DNA of 38,998 nucleotides, taken from contig NZ_JAUSLW010000093.1 of assembly GCF_030645195.1 (NCBI RefSeq), positions 1-38,998 on the forward strand, written 5' to 3'. This document shows positions 1 to 11,902 of the stretch, one piece after another. A program made the position numbers and the translations under genes. How positions within the stretch are numbered: position 1 is the first letter of the stretch; every line of letters begins with the position of its first letter. The DNA comes from Phenylobacterium sp. Its GTDB lineage: Bacteria > Pseudomonadota > Alphaproteobacteria > Caulobacterales > Caulobacteraceae. The notes under the pieces are model-generated. The model was not told where the DNA came from. It saw nothing but the letters and a program-made list of their open reading frames with translations, and searched no databases.

Positions 1-168
1 CCGGCGGTGGACGAAGACGGCGCCCTGATAAAACTGGAGCAGCTGGATCAGAGCCAGCGCATCCTGGAACTGGGTTTCGAGCGGATCGATCTGCGTGATC
101 CGAGCGTGGTGGCGGTGCGGCCGCGCGACGGGGCCCTTCCCGGGCAACTCGTCGCGAACGGCGTTTGA
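1..168 (+). CDS. ftsQ: Cell division protein FtsQ, C-terminal end (partial)
   Basis: The window opens inside a reading frame that runs to a TGA at 166-168. The 55 visible residues include LDQSQRILELGFERIDLRDP and VVAVRPRDG, which resemble the end of the FtsQ/DivIB beta domain, where the last strand and tail contact FtsB and FtsL. FtsQ is a bitopic inner-membrane protein whose periplasmic part recruits the FtsBL complex to the division site. The call also rests on position: it directly precedes ftsA, the usual ftsQ-ftsA-ftsZ order. Its stop codon overlaps the proposed TTG start of ftsA (TTGA), which suggests translational coupling. The start, membrane segment and POTRA domain lie outside the window. 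Confidence 0.85.
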   Translation, partial: PAVDEDGALIKLEQLDQSQRILELGFERIDLRDPSVVAVRPRDGALPGQLVANGV

Positions 169-1517
169 GGAAGAAGAGGGCAGACCAGTTGGCGACCCGT
201 GTTGAGGACCGCAAGGAGAGCCGCGAGGGGCTGAAGGCCGCGCTTGGCCGCCAGCCGGTGATCGCCGCGGTGGACCTTGGCGCGTCCAAGGTGAGCTGCT
301 TCATCATGAAGCATGACGGCGTGCGCCGTTCCGACCGCACCCTGACCGCGGCCGGGGTCGGCTATGTCCAGTCGCGCGGCGTGCGTGGCGGGGCGATCGT
401 CAACCTGGACGAGGCGTCCGACGCCATCGCCCAGGCCGTCGAGCGGGCCGAGAACGTGGCCGGCGTCCAGGTCCAGGGCGTCACCGTCGCCACCGGGGGC
501 GGCCAGCTCACCAGCCATCGCATCTCCGGCCGCGTGTCGCTGGGGGCCCGCGCCATCTCCGACAACGACCTGGTGCGCGCCATCCAGGCCGCGCTGGCCC
601 AGGTCAAGCTGCCCGGCCGCCGCGCGGCCCACATCCTGCCGGTCGCCTGGAGCGTGGACGGTCAGTCCGGCATCCGCGATCCGCGCGCCATGTTCGGCCG
701 CGCGCTCGCCGTGGAGCTGCTGGTGGTCTCGGTCTCCGAGGCCGTCTTCCAGACCCTCGGCGCCTGCGTGGAGCGGGCGCACCTGCAATTCGACGGCGTG
801 GTCGCCGCCCCCTTCGTCTCGGCCCTGGCCGCCCTGGAGGAGGATGAGATGGATCTGGGCGCGGTCTGCATCGACATGGGCGGCGGCTCGACCTCCGCGG
901 CCGTGTTCTCCGGCGGCAGCCTGGTCCACGTCGAGACCCTGCCGGTGGGCGGCAGCCACGTGACGGCAGATATCGCGCGGGGCCTGTCCACCTCCATCGC
1001 CGGCGCCGAGCGGATCAAGACCCTGCACGGCTCGGCCATCGCCTCGGCCAACGAGGACCGCGAGATGATCGAGGCCCCGCCGCGTGGCGACGATCCGGGC
1101 GCGGGCCCGGTCATCGCCCCTCGCTCCCTGCTGAAGGGCATCATCGCCCCGCGGGTGGAGGAGACCCTGGAACTGTTGCGCGATCGCCTGAAGGCCTCGG
1201 GCGCGCCCGTCGAGCCGGGCGCGGGCCTGGTCCTGACCGGCGGCGCCAGCCAACTGGCCGGCGTCCGCGAAGTGGCCGTGCGGGTGTTCGACCGCCCGGT
1301 GCGCCTGGGCCGGCCCCGCCGCGTGCCGCACCTGGCCGACGCCGCCTCCGGGCCCGCCTTCTGCGCGGCGGCCGGCGTCCTGCACCGCCACGCCTTCGGA
1401 CCCCGAGAGGCGGTCTCGGCCAAGGCGCTCGCCTCCGCCAAGCTGCGGCGCGAGCCCCTGGACCCGGGCGCCAACCCGGTGGCGAAGGCCGCCGCCTGGC
1501 TGCGCGAGAACCTCTAG
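165..1517 (+). CDS. ftsA: Cell division protein FtsA
   Basis: FtsA is an actin-like ATPase that anchors FtsZ to the inner membrane and signals to the divisome. The 450 residues show the actin-fold signatures: phosphate-1 loop AAVDLGASKVSC (about 34-45), phosphate-2 loop CIDMGGGSTSAAVF (near 238-251) and adenosine motif LVLTGGASQLAGV (near 358-370). The last residues, KAAAWLREN, fit the amphipathic membrane-targeting helix. Length is near the usual 420-450. Start choice is uncertain. The longest frame uses TTG at 165, overlapping the ftsQ stop, but an in-frame TTG at 189 has a better ribosome-binding site (AGAGGG at 175-180). The gene is probably transcribed with ftsQ, while ftsZ downstream has its own large promoter region. 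Confidence 0.95.
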   Translation: MRKKRADQLATRVEDRKESREGLKAALGRQPVIAAVDLGASKVSCFIMKHDGVRRSDRTLTAAGVGYVQSRGVRGGAIVNLDEASDAIAQAVERAENVAGVQVQGVTVATGGGQLTSHRISGRVSLGARAISDNDLVRAIQAALAQVKLPGRRAAHILPVAWSVDGQSGIRDPRAMFGRALAVELLVVSVSEAVFQTLGACVERAHLQFDGVVAAPFVSALAALEEDEMDLGAVCIDMGGGSTSAAVFSGGSLVHVETLPVGGSHVTADIARGLSTSIAGAERIKTLHGSAIASANEDREMIEAPPRGDDPGAGPVIAPRSLLKGIIAPRVEETLELLRDRLKASGAPVEPGAGLVLTGGASQLAGVREVAVRVFDRPVRLGRPRRVPHLADAASGPAFCAAAGVLHRHAFGPREAVSAKALASAKLRREPLDPGANPVAKAAAWLRENL

Positions 1518-1731
1518 AATCGGTCTACGCGGCTTTCGTCCACAGGTTCGTGCTGAAGCTGCGGTGCGCTTCACTTGGGTTTTTGAACTCATGGCGACTC
1601 GCGGTCGCCTCCTGACTCACAAACGACTCAGTTGAGTGGCGATCCTGTTCTTTGAATATGATCAGCGGCTTGACGAAATATGTGAGTCAGGGTGTCGCAG
1701 TTTGGGCCTTCGATTCACGCCCAAGCCTTAT

Positions 1732-1759
1732 GCGCCAACAAATTTTGCATTGTTGGCGC
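1732..1759. repeat. Perfect inverted repeat in the ftsZ upstream region
   Basis: The arms GCGCCAACAA (1732-1741) and TTGTTGGCGC (1750-1759) are exact reverse complements around an 8-base AT-rich spacer. No T-run follows, so a Rho-independent terminator is unlikely. It could be an operator for a dimeric regulator or an RNA hairpin in a 5' leader. It lies about 30 bp before the CtrA box. Confidence 0.7.
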
Positions 1760-1789
1760 CTCGACGGACCTCCGACTCGCCTTATGCAG

Positions 1790-1804
1790 TTAACCGCCAA
1801 TTAA
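1790..1804. promoter_or_regulatory. CtrA binding site before ftsZ
   Basis: The sequence TTAA-CCGCCAA-TTAA exactly matches the full CtrA consensus TTAA-N7-TTAA. It lies about 100 bp before the ftsZ start, with another TTAA half-site at 1822-1825. CtrA is the master cell-cycle response regulator of Caulobacter and is known there to repress ftsZ. Binding in this organism is inferred. Confidence 0.8.
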
Positions 1805-1902
1805 CGATGGTAGGCGTTTCCTTAACGCCATCCGTCGCGGGAGCCTGGCGGGCGGGTCGCCTCGTCTCCCACGAATGACTGACGGAGGACGTAGAGGTCC
1901 CA

Positions 1903-3513
1903 ATGGCTATTGCACTTTCCGCGCCGCGCGCGACCGAGTTGAAGCCGCGCATTGTTGTGTTCGGTATCGGCGGGGCAGGCGGCAACGCCGTCAACAACAT
2001 GATCGAGGCGGGCCTCGAGGGTGTCGAGTTCGTCGTCGCCAACACCGACGCCCAGCAGCTCTCGTTCTCCAAGACCGACCGGCGCATCCAGCTCGGCGTG
2101 CAGGTGACCCAGGGCCTCGGGGCCGGGGCGCACCCGGAGGTGGGCATGAGCGCCGCCGAGGAATCCATTCCCGAGATCGGTGAGCACCTGGACGGCGCCC
2201 ACATGGTCTTCATCACCGCCGGCATGGGCGGGGGCACCGGCACCGGCGCCGCCCCGATCATCGCCAAGTGCGCCCGTGAGCGCGGCATCCTGACGGTGGG
2301 CGTGGTCACCAAGCCCTTCCACTTCGAGGGCCGTCACCGGATGCGCCTGGCCGACGCCGGCATCGGCGAGCTGCAGCGCTACGTCGACACCCTGATCGTC
2401 ATTCCCAACCAGAACCTGTTCCGGGTCGCCAATGAGCGGACGACCTTCGCCGAGGCCTTCGGCATGGCCGACCAGGTCCTGCACTCCGGCGTGCGTTCCA
2501 TCACCGACCTGATGGTGCTGCCGGGCCTGATCAACCTCGACTTCGCCGACGTCCGCACGGTCATGACCGAGATGGGCAAGGCGATGATGGGCACCGGGGA
2601 GGCGTCCGGCGAGGACCGCGCCCTGATGGCCGCCCAGAACGCCATCCAGAACCCGCTGCTGGACGAGGTCTCGCTCAAGGGCGCCAAGGCCGTGCTGGTG
2701 AACGTCACCGGCGGCCTGGACATGACCCTGCTGGAAGTCGACGAGGCGGCGAACGCCATCTCCGAACAGGTCGATCCCGAGGGCAACATCATCTTCGGCG
2801 CGGCCTTCGATCCCAGCCTGAACGGCATGATCCGCGTGTCCGTCGTGGCCACCGGCATGGACGGCGCCTCCATCGCGGCCATCGAGCCGAAGATGGAACG
2901 TCGCCCGCTGACCGCGCCGCCGCTGCGCGCGACCGAGCAGTCCTACGCGCCGCAGCCGGCGCCGGTCGAACCGGTGCGCTCGATCTACGCCACCCCGGCC
3001 GCCCAGGCGCCCGCGCCCCGCTACGAGGCGCCCCGACAGGAGGCTCCGGCCTATCGCGCCCCGGCCTCGGCGGCTCCGGCGCCCACCCCGACCGCGGCGC
3101 CCGCCGCCTATCTGGACGAGGACACCGAGGCCCAGGGCGACCTCTACGCCGCCCCGACCCCGGCCGCGGCGACTCCGGCTCCTGCCCCCCGCGTCGAGCC
3201 CCAGATCATCCAGGCCTCGGCGCCTCAGCCCGCCGCCCCGCCGCCCATGACCCGGATCGTCGATCCGTCCGTGGCCGACGAGGACGACGAGCCCCTGTTC
3301 GCCGACACCGCCTTCGAGGACCGCCGTCCGCAACGCAGCGGCGGCTTCCTGAGCCTGTTCGGCAGCCGCCCCCGCTACGACGCCCCAGCGCCGGCGGCCC
3401 GGCCCGCGGCCCGCGGCGGCGCCCAGCCCGCTGAGGCCCCGGCCCCGCAGGAGCAGGCCGAGAGCCAGGAAGACCTGGAAATCCCGTCCTTCCTGCGCCG
3501 CCTGGCCAACTAG
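1903..3513 (+). CDS. ftsZ: Cell division GTPase FtsZ
   Basis: FtsZ is the tubulin-like GTPase that polymerises into the Z ring at midcell. The N-terminal GTPase domain carries [12 protein letters not shown] (22-33), the tubulin signature GGGTGTG (109-115) and the T7 catalytic loop GLINLDFAD (208-216). A disordered Ala/Pro/Glu-rich linker of about 190 residues follows (roughly 330-520). The protein ends in the conserved tail [13 protein letters not shown], the docking peptide for FtsA and other partners. At 536 residues it is much longer than E. coli FtsZ (383) but typical of Caulobacter-type proteins, whose linker tunes filament assembly and wall synthesis. The ATG at 1903 has an upstream GGAGG. 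A strong hairpin terminator follows. Expression is likely controlled through the CtrA and GANTC sites upstream. Confidence 0.98.
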   Translation: MAIALSAPRATELKPRIVVFGIGGAGGNAVNNMIEAGLEGVEFVVANTDAQQLSFSKTDRRIQLGVQVTQGLGAGAHPEVGMSAAEESIPEIGEHLDGAHMVFITAGMGGGTGTGAAPIIAKCARERGILTVGVVTKPFHFEGRHRMRLADAGIGELQRYVDTLIVIPNQNLFRVANERTTFAEAFGMADQVLHSGVRSITDLMVLPGLINLDFADVRTVMTEMGKAMMGTGEASGEDRALMAAQNAIQNPLLDEVSLKGAKAVLVNVTGGLDMTLLEVDEAANAISEQVDPEGNIIFGAAFDPSLNGMIRVSVVATGMDGASIAAIEPKMERRPLTAPPLRATEQSYAPQPAPVEPVRSIYATPAAQAPAPRYEAPRQEAPAYRAPASAAPAPTPTAAPAAYLDEDTEAQGDLYAAPTPAAATPAPAPRVEPQIIQASAPQPAAPPPMTRIVDPSVADEDDEPLFADTAFEDRRPQRSGGFLSLFGSRPRYDAPAPAARPAARGGAQPAEAPAPQEQAESQEDLEIPSFLRRLAN

Positions 3514-3540
3514 GCGCACGCTCAAGCTTCAGAACTGGCG

Positions 3541-3574
3541 CATGGCCGGGCTCACGCCCGGCCATGTTGCGTTT
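3541..3574 (+). terminator. Hairpin terminator after ftsZ
   Basis: A perfect 11-bp stem, CATGGCCGGGC (3541-3551) with GCCCGGCCATG (3556-3566), closes a 4-base loop and is followed by TTGCGTTT. It starts 27 bp after the ftsZ stop. The T-tract is short and interrupted, but stem strength and position fit a Rho-independent terminator separating ftsZ from lpxC. Confidence 0.75.
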
Positions 3575-3583
3575 CAGGCTGCG

Positions 3584-3648
3584 GATTCGCCTGTGAGGCG
3601 AGGGGGCTTAGATCTTGATTCAACTGAGATTTCCTGAGGTCCCGATTC
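3584..3648. promoter_or_regulatory. Three GANTC sites before lpxC
   Basis: Three GATTC sites (3584-3588, 3617-3621, 3644-3648) occur within 65 bp in the 215-bp gap between ftsZ and lpxC. This is well above chance density and raises the possibility of CcrM-dependent expression of lpxC. A 12-bp self-complementary stretch (3675-3686, TGCGGCGCCGCA) lies between the sites and the gene. No promoter hexamers were clear. Confidence 0.45.
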
Positions 3649-3728
3649 GAAACATTCGGAAACAGGACGTGTCTTGCGGCGCCGCAGCATAGCCCTTAAT
3701 CGGGCATCTCTGGCGTATCGCGGCCGTC

Positions 3729-4655
3729 ATGGCCGCCTGCGAAGCACGAAGGGTTCCAGCCTTGCCCGCATCTGCGTTTCAACACACCCTGCAGGGCCCG
3801 GCGATCTTCGCCGGCGTCGGCGTGCACACTGGCGCCCACACCCGCGTGGCCGTGCGCCCCGCGGCCGCCAACACTGGCATCGTCTTTGTCCGCACCGACG
3901 TGACCGACCGCGACAACCGCGTGCCGGTGACCGCAGAGGCGGTCTGCAAGACCCAGCTCGGCACCGTGATCACCAACCCCGCCGATGTGACCGTCGCCAC
4001 CATTGAGCACCTGATGGCCGCCTTGGTGATGCTGAACATCGACAACGCGGTGGTGGAGCTCGACGGCCCCGAGATGCCGATCATGGACGGCTCCTCCCAG
4101 CCCTTCATCGAGATCCTCGACCGCGCCGGCCGCCGGGGCCAGGACGCCCCGCGCCGCTATATCGAGATCCTGGAGACCGTCGAGGTCGTGGACGGCGACA
4201 AGCGCGCTACGCTCAGCCCCGCGGACCGGTTCGAAGTGGCCTTCGAGATCGCCTTCGACTCCAAGGCTATCGGCCGTCAGCGGGTGGACCTGCCGATGGA
4301 CGAGCACGCCTTCCGCAACGAACTGGCCAACTGCCGCACCTTCGGCTTCCTGCATGAGGTCGAGGCCCTGCGCGCCATGGGCCTGGCCCGGGGCGGCTCG
4401 ATGGAGAACGCCGTCGTCATCGAGGGCGACCGCATCCTCAACCCGGAAGGCCTGCGCCGTCCGGACGAGTTCGTGCGCCACAAGGCGCTGGACGCCATCG
4501 GCGACCTCTTCGTGCTCGGCGCCCCGGTGCTGGGCCGTTTCGAGGGCGTTCTGGCCGGCCACGGAATCAACAACGCCGTGGTCCGCGCCCTCGTGGCCCG
4601 CCCCAACGCCTGGCGCTACCGCAGCCTGGTGGACAATCTCGCCCAGGCCGTCTGA
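3729..4655 (+). CDS. lpxC: UDP-3-O-acyl-N-acetylglucosamine deacetylase LpxC
   Basis: LpxC catalyses the committed zinc-dependent step of lipid A synthesis, removing the acetyl group from UDP-3-O-acyl-GlcNAc in the cytosol. Its active site is complete. TIEHLMAALV gives the catalytic Glu93 and zinc His94. HKALDAIGDL gives zinc ligands His251 and Asp255. GHGINNAVVRA gives catalytic His278. The MDGSSQPF motif (119-126) is also present. Length (308) matches the family. The ATG at 3729 has no strong ribosome-binding site and lies about 17 residues before the conserved FQHTLQ start of the fold, so the true start may be slightly different. It follows the division genes, as in many proteobacteria, but is separated from ftsZ by a terminator and has its own upstream region. 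Confidence 0.97.
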   Translation: MAACEARRVPALPASAFQHTLQGPAIFAGVGVHTGAHTRVAVRPAAANTGIVFVRTDVTDRDNRVPVTAEAVCKTQLGTVITNPADVTVATIEHLMAALVMLNIDNAVVELDGPEMPIMDGSSQPFIEILDRAGRRGQDAPRRYIEILETVEVVDGDKRATLSPADRFEVAFEIAFDSKAIGRQRVDLPMDEHAFRNELANCRTFGFLHEVEALRAMGLARGGSMENAVVIEGDRILNPEGLRRPDEFVRHKALDAIGDLFVLGAPVLGRFEGVLAGHGINNAVVRALVARPNAWRYRSLVDNLAQAV

Positions 4656-4682
4656 GCCTGACCGGGCTGGGTCGGGGATGGG

Positions 4683-5837
4683 TTAGGCCGCGAACCTGCC
4701 CTCCGGCGGCGTGACGCGTTCGCCCAGTCCGACTTCGAAGTCGCGCAGGATCTCGTAGGCCTCGTCGCCGGACGCCTCGATCTTCGCGCCCTCCCGGAAC
4801 CGGAACCGCCAGAAGCTGGCGATGTGCGACAGGGCCCCCATGGTTTCCCCCAGGGCGATGAACATGTCCGGGGCGCTGATCAGAAACTCGCGGAAGGCCT
4901 TGGGATTGCCGTTGACCGTCAGGTCTCGGAAGGCGTCGTCATAGACCTCCATGGCCCGGTTGACCCCCGAATAGGCGCGCCCGATGGTGCGGCGGATCCG
5001 TGCGCGGGCCTCGTTCACATAGATCATGGCGTCCGGCGTGCAGGGCCTGTGCAGCTTCAACTTGTCCAGTTCGACCAGGGTGTCGCGGATGCGGGGCCGC
5101 AGGTCGGCCATCGACCACTTGTAATAGAGGAAGCCCTTCCAGCTGAAGACGCCCTCGCTGAAGGCCGAAGGGCTCATGCCGAAGGTGAGGCGCAGGGGTT
5201 CGAGCTTCGAATCGATCCGGGTCGAAAGCAAGGCGCTCACCAGCCTGGCGGTCTGCTCCAGATCGGTGGCGCCGACGTCGCCAAAGGCCAGGGTGATCAG
5301 TTCGGCGACTTCCGCGCCCACGAAGGCGCGCATGCGCTCGACGTCCGCGGTCGAGATCGCGAAGTAGCAGGCGGCCACCTCCACCTTGTGCCGGCTCAGA
5401 TGCTCCCGCAGCAGGAAAGGATCGAAGGACGGCAGCTTGTTCATGATGCGGAGCGTCTTGACGTCGTGCCTCAGGTCCGCCCCGTCGCCACAGACCTCGG
5501 CCAGGGTTTCGCGCCACCCGGGATGGTCCAGCATGATGGACTGTCCCCCCAACTCCAGTTGTTCTCGGTGCAGGGGCAGGATGACCTTGGTGGTGATCTT
5601 GTTTTCGCAGGTCAGGACATAGGCCTCGTCACGCCGCAATCTGTGCTTCACGAACAGGGCTGTGTTGAGGATCCGGGATCGGAAGAAAGGCTGGTCCGAG
5701 TACTCCGGCGTGTCAGACCAATCTCGCGCGACGGACACGAGATTCAGCACCCGCGCCGTCGAGGCGGTGGCCTCCAGGTTTCCCAGGTTCCGCACGCCGT
5801 AGGAGGGCATCGGAAAGCTGAACGATTCATTGGTCAT
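4683..5837 (-). CDS. Uncharacterised 384-residue protein
   Basis: I do not recognise the family. The product is soluble, with no signal peptide or membrane segment. It is rich in charged and aromatic residues and appears mostly helical after about residue 100. Recognisable stretches are FPMPSYGVRNLGNLEATAST at the N terminus, WKGFLYYKWSMADLRPRIRD in the middle, and DMFIALGETMGALSHIASFW near the C terminus. The frame has normal codon use over its full length, which supports a real gene. It is convergent with lpxC (27-bp gap) and divergent from bamD across a 226-bp region. The start ATG at 5837 is the first in frame. No function is proposed; its position between lpxC and bamD hints at, but does not show, an envelope-related role. 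Confidence 0.75.
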   Translation of the reverse strand: MTNESFSFPMPSYGVRNLGNLEATASTARVLNLVSVARDWSDTPEYSDQPFFRSRILNTALFVKHRLRRDEAYVLTCENKITTKVILPLHREQLELGGQSIMLDHPGWRETLAEVCGDGADLRHDVKTLRIMNKLPSFDPFLLREHLSRHKVEVAACYFAISTADVERMRAFVGAEVAELITLAFGDVGATDLEQTARLVSALLSTRIDSKLEPLRLTFGMSPSAFSEGVFSWKGFLYYKWSMADLRPRIRDTLVELDKLKLHRPCTPDAMIYVNEARARIRRTIGRAYSGVNRAMEVYDDAFRDLTVNGNPKAFREFLISAPDMFIALGETMGALSHIASFWRFRFREGAKIEASGDEAYEILRDFEVGLGERVTPPEGRFAA

Positions 5838-6063
5838 GGTGCAGCATCACATTCGGGCGCCACAATAGGGTGTAGCCTTAAACTGAAGGTTTACGGCGCG
5901 CTTGGGGCGCCGAGGGCGGGCCAAGCTTCCTTGCGGGTTGAATCTCGTGGGCCGGCGTCCTCTTCATGAATGGCTTGGCGACCCGCCTTCCGTTTGCGCC
6001 CCGCCAAGCGTGGTGTAGAAGCAAGGTCACGCGGCGCGGGGGCGCGCATTTGGTCTGTTTGAG

Positions 6064-6969
6064 GTGACGGTGTCCTTGCTTCGCAATTCCTGGGGTCGCC
6101 CGGCGCTTGTCGCCTGCATGGTCGCCCTTGCCCTCGCCGGGTGCGCCGGCAAAGCCAAGCGGCCCAAGCTGGCCTATGAAGAGCGCCCCGTGGAGCTGCT
6201 CTACGCCACCGGCGCCGACCGGATGGACCGCGGCCTGTGGAATCAGGCCGTCGACTATTTCCAGGAGGTGGAACGCCAGCACCCCTATTCGGAGTGGTCG
6301 CGCCGGGCGATCCTGATGACCGCCTACGCCCACTACCAGGCCAACAACTACGCCGAGGCCATCGGCGACGCCGACCGATTCATCTCGCTCTATCCGGGCA
6401 ATCCGGCGGCCACCTACGCCCACTATCTGAAGGCCATCTGCTATTTCGAGCAGATCGTCGACGTGGGCCGCGACCAGGCCGCCACCGGCCAGGCCCTGGC
6501 GAACCTGCGCGAGGTCGTACAGCGCTATCCCCGCACCGAATACGCCGCCGACGCCCGCCTGAAGATCGACATGGTCAACGACCAGCTGGCCGGCAAGGAA
6601 ATGACCATCGGCCGCTGGTACCTGCGCCAGGGCGACACCATCGCCGCCCTGGGCCGCTTCCGCGCGGTGATCGACCGTTATCAGACCACCACCCATGCGC
6701 CGGAAGCCCTCTACCGCCTGGTGGAGGCCTATCTGACCCTCGGCCTCGCGGAAGAGGCCAAGCGCAACGGCGCGGTGCTTGGGTTCAACTATCCGGGAGA
6801 TCCCTGGTACGCCGACGCCTACGAGCTCCTCACCGACAAGGGCCTGCGCCCCGCGGTGGAGCCCACGGCGAAAAAGCGGGGGGTGCTGTCGCATCTGCCG
6901 TTCCGCAAGGACAAGGCCGCGACCATCAAGCCGCCGTCGACTCCGATTGAAGAACCTAAGGCGAACTGA
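6064..6969 (+). CDS. bamD: Outer membrane assembly lipoprotein BamD
   Basis: BamD (formerly ComL) is an essential TPR lipoprotein of the BAM complex that inserts beta-barrel proteins into the outer membrane. A short hydrophobic signal ends in the lipobox LALAGC, with the lipidated Cys near residue 27. A set of TPR-like helices follows, with typical BamD phrases such as WNQAVDYFQEVERQHPYSEW, FISLYPGN and GKEMTIGRWYLRQG. Length (301) is slightly above the family's 245-290 because of a Lys/Pro-rich tail after about residue 260. The longest frame starts with GTG at 6064, but GTG at 6070 sits four bases after GAGGT (6061-6065) and is equally possible. The last codons of bamD contain a LexA box for recN, 40 bp downstream on the same strand. 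Confidence 0.95.
   Translation: MTVSLLRNSWGRPALVACMVALALAGCAGKAKRPKLAYEERPVELLYATGADRMDRGLWNQAVDYFQEVERQHPYSEWSRRAILMTAYAHYQANNYAEAIGDADRFISLYPGNPAATYAHYLKAICYFEQIVDVGRDQAATGQALANLREVVQRYPRTEYAADARLKIDMVNDQLAGKEMTIGRWYLRQGDTIAALGRFRAVIDRYQTTTHAPEALYRLVEAYLTLGLAEEAKRNGAVLGFNYPGDPWYADAYELLTDKGLRPAVEPTAKKRGVLSHLPFRKDKAATIKPPSTPIEEPKAN
6952..6966. promoter_or_regulatory. LexA (SOS) box for recN, inside the end of bamD
   Basis: GAAC-CTAAGGC-GAAC is an exact match to the alphaproteobacterial LexA box GAAC-N7-GAAC (GTTC-N7-GTTC on the other strand). It encodes the last bamD residues E-P-K-A-N, ends directly before the bamD stop, and lies 43 bp before the recN ATG. RecN is a classic SOS gene, so the placement is meaningful. 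Roughly one chance match to this 8-base pattern is expected per 39 kb. Confidence 0.8.
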
Positions 6970-7009
6970 CCGCTTCCAGCGCGTCTGATTCCGGGCGATC
7001 TTCCCCGAC

Positions 7010-11893
<4,884 letters not shown>

Positions 11894-11902
11894 GGTCTGA
11901 CC

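Larger units (their letters stand above)
1518..1902 (+). promoter_or_regulatory. ftsZ upstream regulatory region with GANTC cluster
   Basis: These 385 bases between ftsA and ftsZ hold no convincing gene and are clearly AT-richer than their surroundings. Seven GANTC sites, the CcrM methylation motif of Caulobacter-type alphaproteobacteria, occur here: 1517-1521 (overlapping the ftsA stop), 1596-1600, 1614-1618, 1625-1629, 1684-1688, 1712-1716 and 1774-1778. About 1.5 would be expected by chance at equal base use. The region also has a perfect 10-bp inverted repeat (1732-1759), a full CtrA box (1790-1804) and an extra TTAA half-site at 1822-1825. A GGAGG Shine-Dalgarno element lies near 1884-1888, before the ftsZ ATG. 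In Caulobacter, ftsZ transcription is known to be repressed by CtrA and stimulated by CcrM methylation, so the layout fits cell-cycle control of FtsZ. Confidence 0.8.

Noticed and set aside
1636..1878. An 80-residue open frame in the ftsZ upstream region
   Set aside because: It starts with GTG without a ribosome-binding site, runs through the CtrA box and GANTC sites, and has no recognisable sequence. It is better explained as regulatory DNA.
5877..5893. CtrA-like sequence TTAA-ACTGAAG-GTTTA near the bamD upstream region
   Set aside because: The second half does not match TTAA at seven-base spacing.
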